Shown here: positions 34,672-46,659 of the stretch, one piece after another
Numbering within the stretch: position 1 is the stretch's first letter
Layout: each line of letters opens with the position of its first letter
Assembly (NCBI RefSeq): GCF_010183535.1
Contig: NC_071332.1
Location: 20,832,001-20,896,000 of the forward strand
Source: Caenorhabditis remanei
Taxonomy: Eukaryota > Nematoda > Chromadorea > Rhabditida > Rhabditidae
Direction: 5' to 3'
Length of the DNA stretch: 64,000 nucleotides
The notes under the pieces: model-generated
Told to the model about the DNA's origin: nothing
Database searches by the model: none
What the model saw: the letters and a program-made list of their open reading frames with translations, nothing else
Translations under genes and position numbers: made by a program

Positions 34672-36471
34672 ATGATATCAAAAATTAAAAATATTTATGC
34701 AAATTTTCAATTTGGAAAAAGTGGTAAAAGTAAATATTGGATCTTCTTTTTTAATTTTAAAATTTAGGTACCATTAACAACGATTCTGCTTCTGTTTCAT
34801 CAGCTCCTGGAATAATAGAAGAACCAACATATGTCGAAATAAATGACATTAACCCACCATCAGAGTTTGGACCAGTGGAGTGAGTTATCTTATATATCTT
34901 TCCAATGTATTTTATGTCCCAGAAAGCAACGTCACTTTGGACTCCTCCGCTACATAGTGACCAATCGATTCCGTAAACTAATGCTGATAGCATTAGTTAA
35001 CTTAGTTGTTGTTTTCACTGCGCTTTTTCTATTTATCTTTTTTCTAATTGTTCCTTTGGAAAAAACACATGAAGACATGCATATTAGTTCCACGGTGCAT
35101 ATTAATTTGGACACCACGATTACTTCTACACCAACTACTTCTACACCAACTACTTTAACTACAAGAACTGCTACAACAGCTTACTCTCATACTTCTGCCA
35201 CTACGACGAGACATTTCGGTGAGTTCCAATTCGTATCTTAAGATATTTTTTGATTTTTAGATCCTATTGATTGCACACCAAATCAAAAGTCTACATTTTT
35301 CTATGCGTATTCCAATGATCTCACAGCAGATCAAGTCTTGAACACCTGGAAATCCATTTCAGTGAACTCAAATTTCTTTTTTGAAACCTATGCTTTAGGA
35401 CGATTTGACGTGATGAACAACTTGAATGAAGTTATTTTGACATTCGTTTCGAACAACAGTTTCAGGTTAGTAAGCAATTAGATCGAATTAAGTTATTTCT
35501 TACAGTGAAATATCTGATGTGTTATTATCCAATCTTCCAAATTCAACAGAGTCGATTAAAGACCCGTCAAAAGGTAGTTCTGTATTTTCTATGATTAATG
35601 TAGGTTTTCATATTACAAAACAATACACTTGTATGTGTTTCAGTTTTTCTTCAAAAAAGGCGTGACTCATTGTGGCGCAACTCTTTTTATTATCACGAAA
35701 CGCCTTCCTACAGACGCCTATATCGATGACTTAGTATCCATTCTCAAAAAATATCATGCTCATGTCACATTCGTTGTATCTGAGAACTCATTAGGTGGGT
35801 TGTCACCAAAACCAATGTACAGATTGGCAAGTGAGACTAATGGACTCTGTATTTTTACGGATGATGATTGGATTCAAAAGGTATGGATTATTTCTCCAGT
35901 TCCGAAATACAAGTTTTTGCATAAGACACCCACTTGGCTTCCATCCGTTTGGCCTTCATATTTGGCGTACTCATTCAATACAGAAGTGGCATATTTAGGA
36001 TTTACCACTCTTCCAGTATTCAATTCTCCGCTGGTTGGATATTATTACTTTTGCATGACTCTACAAGACCATGGTAACATTGAAATTCGTGATCTTGTTG
36101 ACACATTAAATTGCAGGAATCTTGAACTGGTTCCGTATTGTGTTTGAGTTTTACAACAATGACTCATCAATTTCAGGATCTTCCACAGAAACTATAGAAA
36201 ACCATGCTGCTAGATATGTAAAGTAACATTTGCATTCCCAGCGATGAAAACGAAGTTTCAGGGTAACACCACGTATATCTGCTTTGGTCCGGTCCTATTG
36301 GATGCTGAACCTTACAACATGACACTTGATTTTAGTTACTGGGATGACAAAATCAATATTCTTCAGATAAGAATATACAGTGTTAGGTAAAAACAATTAT
36401 CTGTTAGCATTTGACTTGCAATAAATGTAAACTTCAGCGCCGTCGACTTCTGGGTACCATACAACAATTGA
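34672..36471 (+). CDS. Type II membrane protein with vWA-like ectodomain, Thr-rich stalk
   Basis: Ten exons: 34672-34723, 34768-34879, 34923-35218, 35261-35465, 35506-35599, 35644-35880, 35926-36073, 36117-36217, 36262-36386, 36438-36471; 467 aa, frame intact. Domain order is the same as in the 15259 gene; the stalk is TSTPTTSTPTTLTTRTAT. Exon 7 has an ATAAG acceptor rather than TCAG, a weaker site to check in RNA. Exon 8 diverges (WFRIVFEFYNND). Ends AVDFWVPYNN. It is the last full copy before the non-family middle of the window; the next 1.1 kb holds only a short AAT run near 36530 and no gene. Confidence 0.83.
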
Positions 36472-37599
36472 TTCGCGACCAAGGTGGAGAAAATGACGAA
36501 TTGAAGCACACTAGGAAAACTAGATAACAATAATAATAATAATAATTGTTTTTTATCGACAGTTTTAATGATATAAGCCTATTAAGATCAAAATAGACAG
36601 TAAGGTATTCGAATATCATGTGGAAAATGTAATAAATAAATTACAAATGAATATTTTTTGTATCGATGTTTCTTCTCTGGCAGAATTTGGAGCACCGATA
36701 AAATTGGGATAGCCATATATCTCTGTGTTTTTTTCGGTCCTTATAAATGGCAGTTCAATAACTATTTTTAACTAACAAATATGTCACATTGGAGAAAATA
36801 GAAAACTCAGCAATAAATTTATAAGAACATATAATGATTTAAGTGTTCTTTCTTAACTTCCAGAATTTTTGTATTCTTATACAGCTAATTTATGGAGTTT
36901 TCTTCTCAGTCACAAATATGGATTGGCTACAGAAGATCACGAAACCTATCGAACTTGCAATGCCTTAATTTCCCAATAACACCCGGAGCCGATACTTCTT
37001 ATCGTGTCCGAAAATCCGGAAGTTCTGAAAATTTAAAAATTAGAATGGAGTTATTGATAAAGGTGTCAAAAAAATAATAACTGGGTTTTTGAACAATGAA
37101 GAAATCAGTTTTAGGATTCCAAAAGTCTGTCTGTTTGTCCGGATGCCCTCTATATGATTGAAGATGACCACAATTATTGAATTTTCAGACGTCTTAGAGC
37201 TCGGATGCCTCTCTGCTTGTCCAAATGTCCAGGTGTCAGTAACTTTGGTCACCGAATTTCCATATTTCCAAATTTCCAGACGTCCACGAATCCGGAGGTC
37301 CCAGCATCTATCTAACTGCCCGTCATTCATGTTGTCCAGTTTTTAGTCCAGGCGTATCAGAAACTGATAAGAGAGTTATTTTATCAATTTTCATCAGAAC
37401 TTTGCTCTCCCACACACATACACAAACACAATATTCTTCTCCAAAAGAACCATCGAAGCAAGAAAATTTCAACTCTTCTCACGGAGCAAAGTGGGCGGGA
37501 CGCCCCTCTCTTCAGACACGGAAAGTGAGAAGGACGAATATCTCATTTTGCATTTATCATGTGGACGTGTGTATGTAGTCTACTAAACTTGCGCTGCGT

Positions 37600-38485
37600 G
37601 TAAGCGGTGCTAAAATATATTTAATCAACATGATTTTTATTGAATTTTAATTAATTGGGTATATTTTTATCACTGGTATTCCACGGGTTGTGAAAACCGG
37701 TATTCATACGGGTTGAAAAAGTAAGTCAATTGTAAATTTTGTAAATTATTTAAAATAAAAAAGTTTCAGATCTCCTTCAATCGGGTTCTACACTGCGTAC
37801 TTGTAAGTCATTCCCTATTTTTTAGCATTACCTTCAGACCAGAGTACTCCCTCAGATTTTGCACTTTTAAAAAATTCGAAAACAAATTCAGTCTCCTCAC
37901 AATATCCGCTTTTCAATCATATCTATTTTTTTCAGTGAGACATTTTGGGATCCCACTCCAAAGCCGCAGTTGCAAAGCTAACATGTGCAACATGGATGTT
38001 TAAAATGTAAGTTTTTATTTTTAAAAGCCCTAAACCGTTTGAAATTTTGTGAATAATTAAAATAAAAAAGTTTCAGATCTCCTCTCCTTCATCGGTTTCA
38101 AAGAAGAAATTCTGCACAGCCTATTTGTAAGTCTTTCCTTATTTTTTTAGCATTACATTCAGCCAAGGTTACTTCCACAAATTTTGTACTTATAAAACAT
38201 TTGAAAAACGATTCAGAACCCTCACAATCTCAGCTTTCCAGTCATACCTATTTTTTTCAGTGAGACATTTTGGGATCCTCCTCCAAAGCCGCAGCTGCAA
38301 GGCGAACATGTGCAATGAGGATATTTAAAATGTAAGTTTTCATTTCAAAAACCCTTAAACCAGTCCCTTATAATCTTTTTTTCAGGCAGTAACACCTTCA
38401 AAGGCTGTTTCGACGTCCCTTTCTGGAAAAATAAGTGTAATACCGACTTAGAGACTATCATTGCGGTTTAATATTTTTTAATAAA
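37600..38485 (+). ncRNA. Spliced transcript with a tandemly duplicated exon pair, coding status unclear
   Basis: Strong donor/acceptor pairs define exons ending 37720, then 37770-37802, 37936-38006, 38077-38126, 38261-38331 and 38386 onward, with AATAAA at 38480-38485. The second pair (38077, 38261) duplicates the first (37770, 37936), including flanking introns. One frame is conserved across both copies: TAYFETFWDP followed by PKPQLQ. However, I find no ATG leading into it, and the copies end at different stops. It is either a non-coding RNA or a decayed small gene. Confidence 0.4.
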
Positions 38486-39197
38486 TCAATTTTTATTTAA
38501 AAAAGTGTTGTTTTGTATGTTTCAGGTATTAAAAATGCATATTTGAATTTTAGACTAAGTTCAGCAAAGTTTCTAGCAAGCTTTTCTCCGCCTCTAACGC
38601 GCCTCCACCACTCACTAGTTGCGCTGAGCTCCAACTACCGTAGCTCTCTCTTCTCATAAATCGCAGTGAAGCATAATCCCTTTTTCCTCAAGCTTATCCC
38701 CTCCCATATTACTAATCCTCCCGTCGCCTCCTCTCTCTATCGCCCTTTTCCAAGAACTCGCCGTCTAATCTCCCTTGGCAACCAAGACGACTCCATCTGC
38801 CGCTCTCATTTCTAAATGTCTAGACGATCAAAGACCACCGGGGGCAGCAACGGAAGCGAGAGAGAGAGAATTATTAAAGGGTGATGTTAGTACGAATATG
38901 TGCAATTCTTCAGTGGGGGATATTGAATGAATAAGGAAAAGGAGATTAGCAGGGAAGGAGGCAGAAGGGTGTGGTACTCGGAGAATGGGAGTATGGGGGA
39001 CCGAGGACAAGCGGACATCTGGACGAACAGATAGACAGACAGACAGAATTATGAAGTTTTATTAAAATTAATAAATTGCTCAAATCCTAGACATTAGCAC
39101 CGTCGTTTAACCCGCTTCTCTTTGATATGCTCCTCCAAGTTGTAGCTGAAATTTTTTCTTTCAAATTTCAGATATTTTCAGTCAACATTCCCGCAAC

Positions 39198-40287
39198 TCA
39201 CAATTTTCGATCACTAATTGATTCAGATTCAATCTCAAATTCCGAACTTTCTGTTGCAGAATTATCTTCCAAATCGTTATGCAGATTTCTGATCTCCATG
39301 TCGATTGCTTCCCGTCGTTTTACCCGTTGCCAACCGGTGGTGTGGGGCCCTGGAAGTAAAACATTTTTAAAGATGGGAATTGGAGAAAATCCGGAAATCG
39401 GGACATTCGGATAACAGGAGCATAGGAACAACAGAAAATTTGAACTTTTCAGGAAATTTGGCATCGGAATCTTTGAAAAAGCAGTTTCCAGACGAGACTG
39501 AAACCTAGGTTTTTTTTCAAAATGGTTTTATCACAACTTTATCAGTTTTGATCTGATCGGCGAAATTATTATATCATTAGAAGGTCCGAATTTTTCTCTA
39601 TCGATATAGTTTTATTTTTAAGAATTATTTCGAAAAATTCGTACATCTGGACACGCGGACACTCAGACTTCCTCCTCCCCAAAGTATAAAAGCTTACTCA
39701 CATTCATTATCCTTCTTCCTTATCAATTTCTTCTTGAAAATCTTCAAATAATTCTCTTGCGACCTGATGAAATTATAGGCCACCACACTTTTATTCTCCA
39801 TAATTTTCGACGCATCAAAATTCCTAAAATCCTGCCCGAAAATTGAATTTACTTCTTGTTTTTTGTAGATTTCCTTCTGCTTGTGGCGCGATTCGCAATC
39901 AGCGAGCTGATGCACCGCCCGAATTCTGAATTGTCCTGGAAGAGTTGTTTCGTAGTAATCTGAAAAATTGCGAATTATTAATTAGAAATGTATTATTTTA
40001 GATTTACGTGGCCAATCATACGCTTCCGTTCGAGACCTCTCCAAAAACAACACCTCTACATTCTCTCCATAAAACTCTTGAGTTTCAGCCAAATCCTCCA
40101 AAAAATCTATCTCCCATCGTCGCTTTTTATTCAATGAATATCGAAGGAATGGGTAGAAATCATCATCTCCATCAAAGAATTTCCATTTTTCATTTGGGAT
40201 ATGCAAAGTTTTCACCAGGATTCCCCAAGACCTAAGATGAGACATGATGTGCTCCGCGAGCCTGGATCTAGAAGGCTTATGGAGCAT
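39198..40287 (-). CDS. Unknown nematode protein, paralog of the 41136 gene
   Basis: Three exons: 40008-40287, 39702-39959, 39198-39349; 229 aa. It is transcribed away from 41136-42137, whose product shares the pattern PFMIYSLNKQKRWEV (here PFLRYSLNKKRRWEI), a VLFLER/MFFQRI strand with Trp-Pro soon after, and HYYETTLPG versus HYYTAMASS. The C-terminal exon is acidic (LEDNSATESSEFEIESES). No signal peptide, TM helix or known motif is seen. The donor of exon 2 is taken as GTGAGT, which keeps the frame. Function unknown. Confidence 0.7.
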
Positions 40288-41129
40288 TTGGAGGGGAGGA
40301 AATTAGAAAAATAGTGATAAAAAACCTGAAGGTCACGATTTTTATACTCTACTGATAAGGGAAATGACTAATATTTCCAAATAGTGACGAATTTCCAGAG
40401 AGAGGGAGACACTGACCTGGCTAGAAAGAAGGGGGAAAACCAAAAAACACAAACAAGAGAATTGGCAACCGAGACGCCGGCTGGTGAAAGGTTTCGCAAT
40501 ATTTCGAGAACATATGAGTGTATTTAGCAGGACGAGATTTTGTGTTGTGGGAGACATTTTTATTTACAAATTAGATTATAGTTTTTTATTAATTATCGGT
40601 TCTAGTATTGTTTAGAAATTTTCCTATTGCATTCTTTCATTTTTCACTCATTCCATTGGTTTCCTAATCCTCAGCTTCCGGAGCTTTTGAGCTAATCTCT
40701 CTTGTTGTCTAAATCCGGATACGAAACTACGGTAGCTGGATTTCTGGGTTTTAGGCTGTGTGAAATAATTATAGACCGGATATTCAGTATTTCAACCCAC
40801 TTGAGAGTCTAGTATGATTATTCCAATAATTAGAAGGCGGGGTATTCAGAAATTGGCCGACGAGGAAAATCGCACTTTGGTAAGGTGAGTTGCCAGCGGT
40901 TCAAACTTTGACCTTGTTTCTTTCTAGTACCAAACCTCGTGGGCAAAAACTGAATATATATTTAGAATCAGCGTTTTTTCAGCTTTCCAATGATATAGGT
41001 CACGTCTTCCTTACCTAGTCTAAGTGAGTCCAAATGCTCGGATAATTATTTAGGGGATCAATTCTATCCGGATGTCTTTGTTCTTGATTATTATTAAAAA
41101 ATCATCTAATTGTTAGTTTCCTGTTTCCA

Positions 41130-41136
41130 GACTTCA
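41130..41136 (+). promoter_or_regulatory. Probable trans-splice acceptor before the 41136 start
   Basis: CTGTTTCCAG ends at 41130, five bases before the ATG, with no coding exon upstream. This is typical of spliced-leader addition in nematodes (inference). Confidence 0.5.
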
Positions 41137-42137
41137 TGCCAGAACACCGCTGTAAATACCGCTTTAACACACTTCTGAACTGGAAAGTTGGACAAATGCT
41201 AAAGAACGGGTGTCTCTTCAAAATTCTTCACGCCGATCCGAGCACATGTCAAGTAAAAAATAATTCCATTCTTATAATTGTCATAATGTATGTTTCAGCA
41301 CTTCAGTGGCTCTCTTGACACAGATATATCTCCATTTATGATCTACTCCTTAAATAAACAAAAGAGATGGGAAGTTGGTCGGATGATTGATCAGAAATTT
41401 ATGGAAGTTTTACAAGAGTTAAATCAAAACTTGGATTTAATGTTCTTCCAAAGAATCTCAGTTCATCCGTGGATTGATAATTGTAAGTTTTTTAAAATCT
41501 GAAATTGAAAGACTTCGGTTTTCTTTTATTTCAGGGAAATGGTTCCCACCACACTATTACACTGCTATGGCAAGCTCAAAGATCAGAGAACAGTTTGAAA
41601 TTTCAAAAGATGGAGAGTATAACAAAGAAATGTTTGGAGGAGCTGGCAGATATGTGAGTTTATTGATTTTTTAATGACCTAGAATCCCAAGATATTTTTA
41701 GTACGGCACCGCCAAGAAAAAAGTGAAATGGGTTCCCACGACAATGGAAATTGTCACCTATCATGTTGTTCAAGAACCAAGAAATTGGAGGAAAGTATAC
41801 ACAAAGGACTTTAAGAAATACCCATGGGATCGACATAGTGAGTTATATTTCTTATTCAATTACCTGTGTGTCTCTCTGTCCGGATGTCACCGTTTCTCCC
41901 AAAATGCTGTTGTTTCCAGACGACACTCATCTTCGAAAAAGTCAACTCGACCCGAAAAGTGTGAAGTATGATTTGAACGAATTCTATGAGGATAACGATG
42001 AATTTCACCTTGATATCATAGATATTCCATTAGAAATCCCATTGGAAACTCCTCAAAAATTCTACAATTTTATGGATCATCTTGTGGAGAAGCCGAGGAG
42101 AAATCCGAAGAAATTTGATTATGTGATAATTTATTAG
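41136..42137 (+). CDS. Unknown nematode protein, paralog of the 39198 gene
   Basis: Five exons: 41136-41252, 41299-41482, 41535-41653, 41702-41837, 41920-42137; 257 aa. Charged, Trp- and Tyr-rich soluble protein with blocks KYRFNTLLNWKVGQM, PFMIYSLNKQKRWEVGRM, WKWFPPHYYTAM, KKVKWVPTTMEIVTYHVV and an acidic C-terminal part. The family is not recognised. It forms a head-to-head pair with 39198-40287 (850 bp apart). Its TAG stop overlaps the stop of the receptor gene on the other strand by 3 bp, and its AATAAA at about 42183 lies inside that gene. Confidence 0.75.
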
Positions 42138-43743
42138 CTTCTAAAAAACTCGGGTTCGGTGAACACAATATTGAACATGTCAAATAAAAATGCCACTTGT
42201 AACGAGTCTTCCAGTTGGAGTTGGACGTTCTGGAATATTTCTCAAATGGGCGGAGCCTCTTGGAGCTTAAAGGACTCACCAACATCTGATTAACAATTTG
42301 CATCATTCTGGCCAGCCTTGATGCATAATTCTTTCTATTTTCCCTATTCTCTCCACCTTGCCTTCCAGTTGTGGGATCATCTGGTGTCTCCAAATACTCC
42401 TCTTCATAATGCTGATGCAAATTATTGGATATCTGCTCCAAAAACCTCTCAGCAGCCGCCTGAGTCTGTCCCTGTAGTCGTCTTCCAGCATAATTCCATA
42501 TAATTTGACATAATATGAATGTGATCTCAGTTTCAGTCAGTTTTAGTTCAAGGTATGGTTTCACGATTATATCGTAGTATTGGATCATTTTTCCACCGAA
42601 TACACTGAAAAAATCAATTAATTAATTATTTATCTTTAGTTTTGCTTTGTGAACTCACTTATTAAATTGATCAAACCCATGATCCGATACCTTCGAATAG
42701 TCTATAGAATAGTTATCCATTTTGATAGCCTGATTTTGTGAATGCAGATAAATCTGGAATTATTTATAGATTTTAAGCCAAAAATCAGTTCCAAAAACTC
42801 ACTTTCTCATCATAACACCTCTGTCCAAATATCTCCGCAGTCATTGTGTACCTCTCAAATCGACGCCAAACTGCCCACACTATTTTGAAGATTGCTATCT
42901 GAAAAAATGAGAAAGTTATGATCTCCAGAATCTGATCCTTACCCTCTCATGCCCTGGCAACTTTCTAAACTCATCCGAGTGCATCAACCAACTAGCCGTA
43001 TCCCTCATTTGCACCTCCCACCCATAAAACATCTGAATAAATTCCACTTTTTCCACAAATACTGGATTCCAACTCTGATTCGCTCGGATTTTTTGTAATG
43101 AGTGAACCATTCGTTGCAAAGGGTTCAAGTGGGATATTGAATCCTCGTCGGGAAGAAAGTACTGTAAAAAATAATTATTCTATTAAAATATGTAGTTAGT
43201 AAGTTACCTACCGTTTCCAAAATAACCCTCGATTTTTTAATGATCGCATTGATATCTAGTAGCAATGCAGGTCCTCTCGTTTTGGGGTGCATAATATTGT
43301 AGGCCACACGATCATCTGGTTCTGACCATTTCTGTACTTCAGAAGTGGTAGAGCTACATGGGGAGTCCAAGTCTTTGATAGCATGGTCGGTGCGGACATC
43401 TTCAAAAAAAACTGGGATACTTATAAATCCTTCTAATGAAGACTCACTCTCCGTGCTCATCCCCAACTCTCTGCATTTCTTAAAGCGACAAAATTTACAC
43501 ATTGACTTCTCATCATCCGCCGTTACTTCACATCTACCAGCTCGTTTTCTACACTTATATTTTCTATTCAACACAACTGTCCTTCTGAAAACAACAACAC
43601 TCCGATATTCCGTTTCAGGAATTATTGACCTACCGAAAAAATGCGGCACACGCTCTGCAAGTTTCAATTCCAAAGTGCAGACCATGCCCGGTTTTCAGAC
43701 AGATTTTGCATTTGACTGCGAAGTAGGAGAGATCGGTGGACAT
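42134..43743 (-). CDS. Nuclear hormone receptor, supplementary nematode type
   Basis: Eight exons: 43634-43743, 43448-43584, 43212-43399, 42943-43161, 42803-42898, 42659-42753, 42280-42604, 42134-42229; 421 aa. The DNA-binding domain begins near residue 12: CKICLKTGHGLHFGIETC, P-box CRACAAFFRR, second finger CRKRAGRCEV and CKFCRFKKC. The variable hinge is followed by a helical ligand-binding domain (RDTASWLMHSDEFRKLPGHE, IVWAVWRRFERYTMTAE, LTETEITFILCQIIWNYAG) and an AF-2-like end (FNIVFTEPEFF). The acceptor of exon 3 is TTGAAG. Exon lengths match the inverted paralog at 46660 except for whole-codon differences. It is a nuclear transcription factor by family; ligand and targets are unknown. 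Confidence 0.92.
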
Positions 43744-44042
43744 TTTGGAAACCTTTTTTGTCGAGAAAGAAGTGGAAAATAGAAATGAAAGTTTATTATC
43801 ATAAGAGTGTACATACGCACATGATAGATGTGGAAAAGTAAATAAAGGGAGAGAAAAGAAAAGGGAAAGAGGCGCAGGTACTCAAAAGTGTATTAGTCAT
43901 AGTTAGAAAACTTTGAAAGATTCAAATTTCCGTTTCCAGTTGAAAAAATCAGTTTGTGCTTCGTCTCTTTAAGAAGTCTTGGTAAAAATACATTTATTAC
44001 AGGTACATGACACAAAATCAGACATTAACATTATCCAATTAT

Positions 44043-44627
44043 TTAATGACCATTTGGATCGCTCTCTCTCTTTACTGGATGATTCTTTGGTGCTGGGAGT
44101 GGCGCCTCAGTGTTTGGGCTGAAGGACAAGTCACGCTTCACACGATCCTCTCCCTCCACTTCTGGATCCACTGGAACTCTGACTGGTGCATCGGTTCTTG
44201 GATCATAGTCTCTCTTGACACGATTCTCTCCCTCCACTTCTGGATCCACTGGAACTCTGACTGGTGCATCGGTTCTTGGATCATAGTCTCTCTTGACACG
44301 ATCTTCTCCCTCAACCTCTGGGTCCACTGGGACTCTGACTGGTGCATCGGTTCTTGGATCGTAGTCTCTCTTGACACGATCCTCTCCCTCCACTTCTGGA
44401 TCCACTGGAACTCTGACTGGTGCATCGGTTCTTGGGTCGTAGTCCCTCTTGACACGATCCTCTCCTTCCACCTCTGGATCCACTGGAACTCTGACTGGTG
44501 CATCGGTTCTTGGATCATAGTCTCTCTTCACACGATCCTCTCCCTCCACTTCTGTTTCGACGGAGACTGGACGAGAGAGGACGACGCCAACTGCGAATAG
44601 AGTGATAGCAAGAACAGCCAACTTCAT
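44043..44627 (-). CDS. Secreted precursor with five 26-residue repeats and dibasic sites
   Basis: Intronless, 194 aa. The signal peptide is MKLAVLAITLFAVGVVLS. Then come five near-identical repeats of DYDPRTDAPVRVPVDP plus EVEGEDRVKR, each bounded by KR, and a different C-terminal segment with a further KR. Cleavage after KR by proprotein convertases would release several copies of one acidic peptide, the usual layout of neuropeptide-like or secreted effector precursors (inference). The 78-bp DNA repeats also give open frames on the opposite strand, which are shadows. AATAAA on the minus strand lies near 43992-43997, and a TATA box lies upstream. It sits between two divergent receptor genes. 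Confidence 0.85.
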   Translation of the reverse strand: MKLAVLAITLFAVGVVLSRPVSVETEVEGEDRVKRDYDPRTDAPVRVPVDPEVEGEDRVKRDYDPRTDAPVRVPVDPEVEGEDRVKRDYDPRTDAPVRVPVDPEVEGEDRVKRDYDPRTDAPVRVPVDPEVEGENRVKRDYDPRTDAPVRVPVDPEVEGEDRVKRDLSFSPNTEAPLPAPKNHPVKRESDPNGH

Positions 44628-44661
44628 TTCTGATGGTGGATGAAATCATGGGGATCTTGGT

Positions 44662-44670
44662 CTTTATATA
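44662..44670 (-). promoter_or_regulatory. TATA box of the secreted repeat protein
   Basis: TATATAAAG on the minus strand, about 35-43 bp upstream of the ATG at 44627. This implies a very short 5' UTR and little room for an outron. Confidence 0.6.
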
Positions 44671-45261
44671 TCTCTTTTTGGAAGGGAGGGGACAAAAGAT
44701 AACACCAGGAACTGTTGTACTCGATAGTCTTCAGCGAAAAAGAACACAACAAGGAAGTGAATTTACTAGAAACTGTTGTAGGTCTTGTCCGTTTGGAAAT
44801 CAAGTATACAAAATCGATCTAAAGATCACTATGACCCATTTGTCTTTTCGGATTTCATCAGTTTCTTTTTGTGACTTCCGTGTATACCTCGGGTACTTTG
44901 ATAAATTATTGGTCAAGGTCTTCCCGGAAAGATCACCACTGAGATGTCGGTTAGTGCAAGTTTAGGGACAAACAGACATCTGAACAGACGGAACATTTTG
45001 AAATTGTGTAATTATGGTCTTGATTGTTCCATTGAGGCTATAGATACACCTAAGGTTTTTTTATTGTTCAAAACTTATTTGTAGAGGTTATCTGTCGGAT
45101 TTTGCCATTAATTGAATATCTGATTACTGTAACCTAAAAAAGTGAGCTTGTACAAAAAAGTTGTCAACTACAAAAATGAAGCTCTTTATTTGATCTACCT
45201 TTCCTGCAAAATTGAGCGCTACTGGGCAATTACTGGTATCGTGGCACACTGTCAAAAATTA

Positions 45262-45676
45262 CAGCACCGCTCAAAAAGTTATCATCTTTGGCTGTTTTCG
45301 GTGGAAAATGCCCAACTTTGACAGTGGATTTTGGTGTCACACGATTCTCCGACAAACTAAATTTTGTATGTGTTAGACAGAGCAAAAATAGCACATCATC
45401 TTTGTAGTTGACCTTTTTTTGTAGGAGCGATATCTTGAAAGTTGCAGTCATTTCTTCCTGAAACCGACTAATTTTAATGCATGTTAGCGGAATTTTGGAG
45501 CTTTTCATTTTGACAAATTGTAACTTTCAAAAAAGACTGTGTCCCTACAAAAAAATGGTCAACTTCAAAAATGATGTCCTATTTTTGCTTTGTTTAGCCC
45601 AAAGAAAATTGAATTTATCGGAAAATCAGGTGACACCGAAATATACTGTCAAAGTTGGTTATTTGGAGCGGTGCTG
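45262..45676. mobile_element. Palindromic mariner-type MITE
   Basis: Termini CAGCACCGCTC and GAGCGGTGCTG, flanked by TA on both sides. Internal sequence is shared with the MITE at 8581-9035 (GGTGTCAC...GTGACACC boxes). A half copy of a related element precedes it at about 45130-45241. Confidence 0.85.
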
Positions 45677-46659
45677 TAACTCGAGTATATTTTAGCAATG
45701 TATCCGTATAGACAGATTCTGATATAAGACACTTTCAGTTCAAGATATGTACGATTTCTGGCTCTAACGTTTTCTTATTTTTAGACAGTAAACCGCCACA
45801 CCTCTCTTATACCTTCACCGCCATTCTCTCCCACCACTGATTACGAATTTTAAGACAGACTACATACTACACTTGTCTGTTCTAATACCCTTTCCCTCCC
45901 TCACTGATGACTAACAAACCATCCTCCCCCCCTTTCTTCAACCACCTGCGTCAATTTCATTTCACTTTTCCCTCTTTTATTTACTTTTCTATCTCTATTT
46001 CTCATGATGTATGTCAATTTGTTCTCTTCTCACCCGAGACAGGAAATCGACTGGTTTATACTTTTTAATACTGGGGTTTTCCAAGAAATTTCGATTTTTT
46101 ATAACTTTAATCGTGAATTTTTCAATTTTCTGAACTAAACATAACATGTTTATAAAATAATCATGTGATTCCAAATGTTCATTGAACTGATTTTTTGAAC
46201 TCTTTCAATCCTCACTGTGACTTTATCAGTTGAAACACTTTTCCTCGTTAGTCATTGTACTTTTCTTGGTTTTACAACAGATTTTGTATGAAGAGCATGT
46301 CACTTTTTAGATTTTTGGTATAGTTTATTCAATTGCCTTGGAATTCTTGTAAATTAATTGATACAAACCGTAAAAGTTTCAGGATGTCCTTATTCTCATA
46401 AAACGATTTTTTGCATTATAACATTCCAGCTCCCATTTCCCCAGCGTTCTGTCTGTCAGGCTGTATGTTTGTCCAGATATCCGCTTGTCTGTCCGAATTC
46501 CTTGGTATCCCGATGTCTAGGTATCTGTCTGTCCCAATATCCAGACGCCCCGATGTCCCATTTTCAATTTTTCTGACCGTCTCTATCGCCTCAATAACTA
46601 CTTTTCTTGTTCCTGCCTGTCCGTATATCTGTGTATCCAGATGTCTCTTTTTTTTCAGA

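Noticed and set aside
44007..44600. Plus-strand ORF of 197 codons with HFWIHWNSDWCIGSW repeats
   Set aside because: It is the antisense shadow of the repeat protein; the minus strand has a signal peptide, KR sites, a TATA box and a polyadenylation signal.
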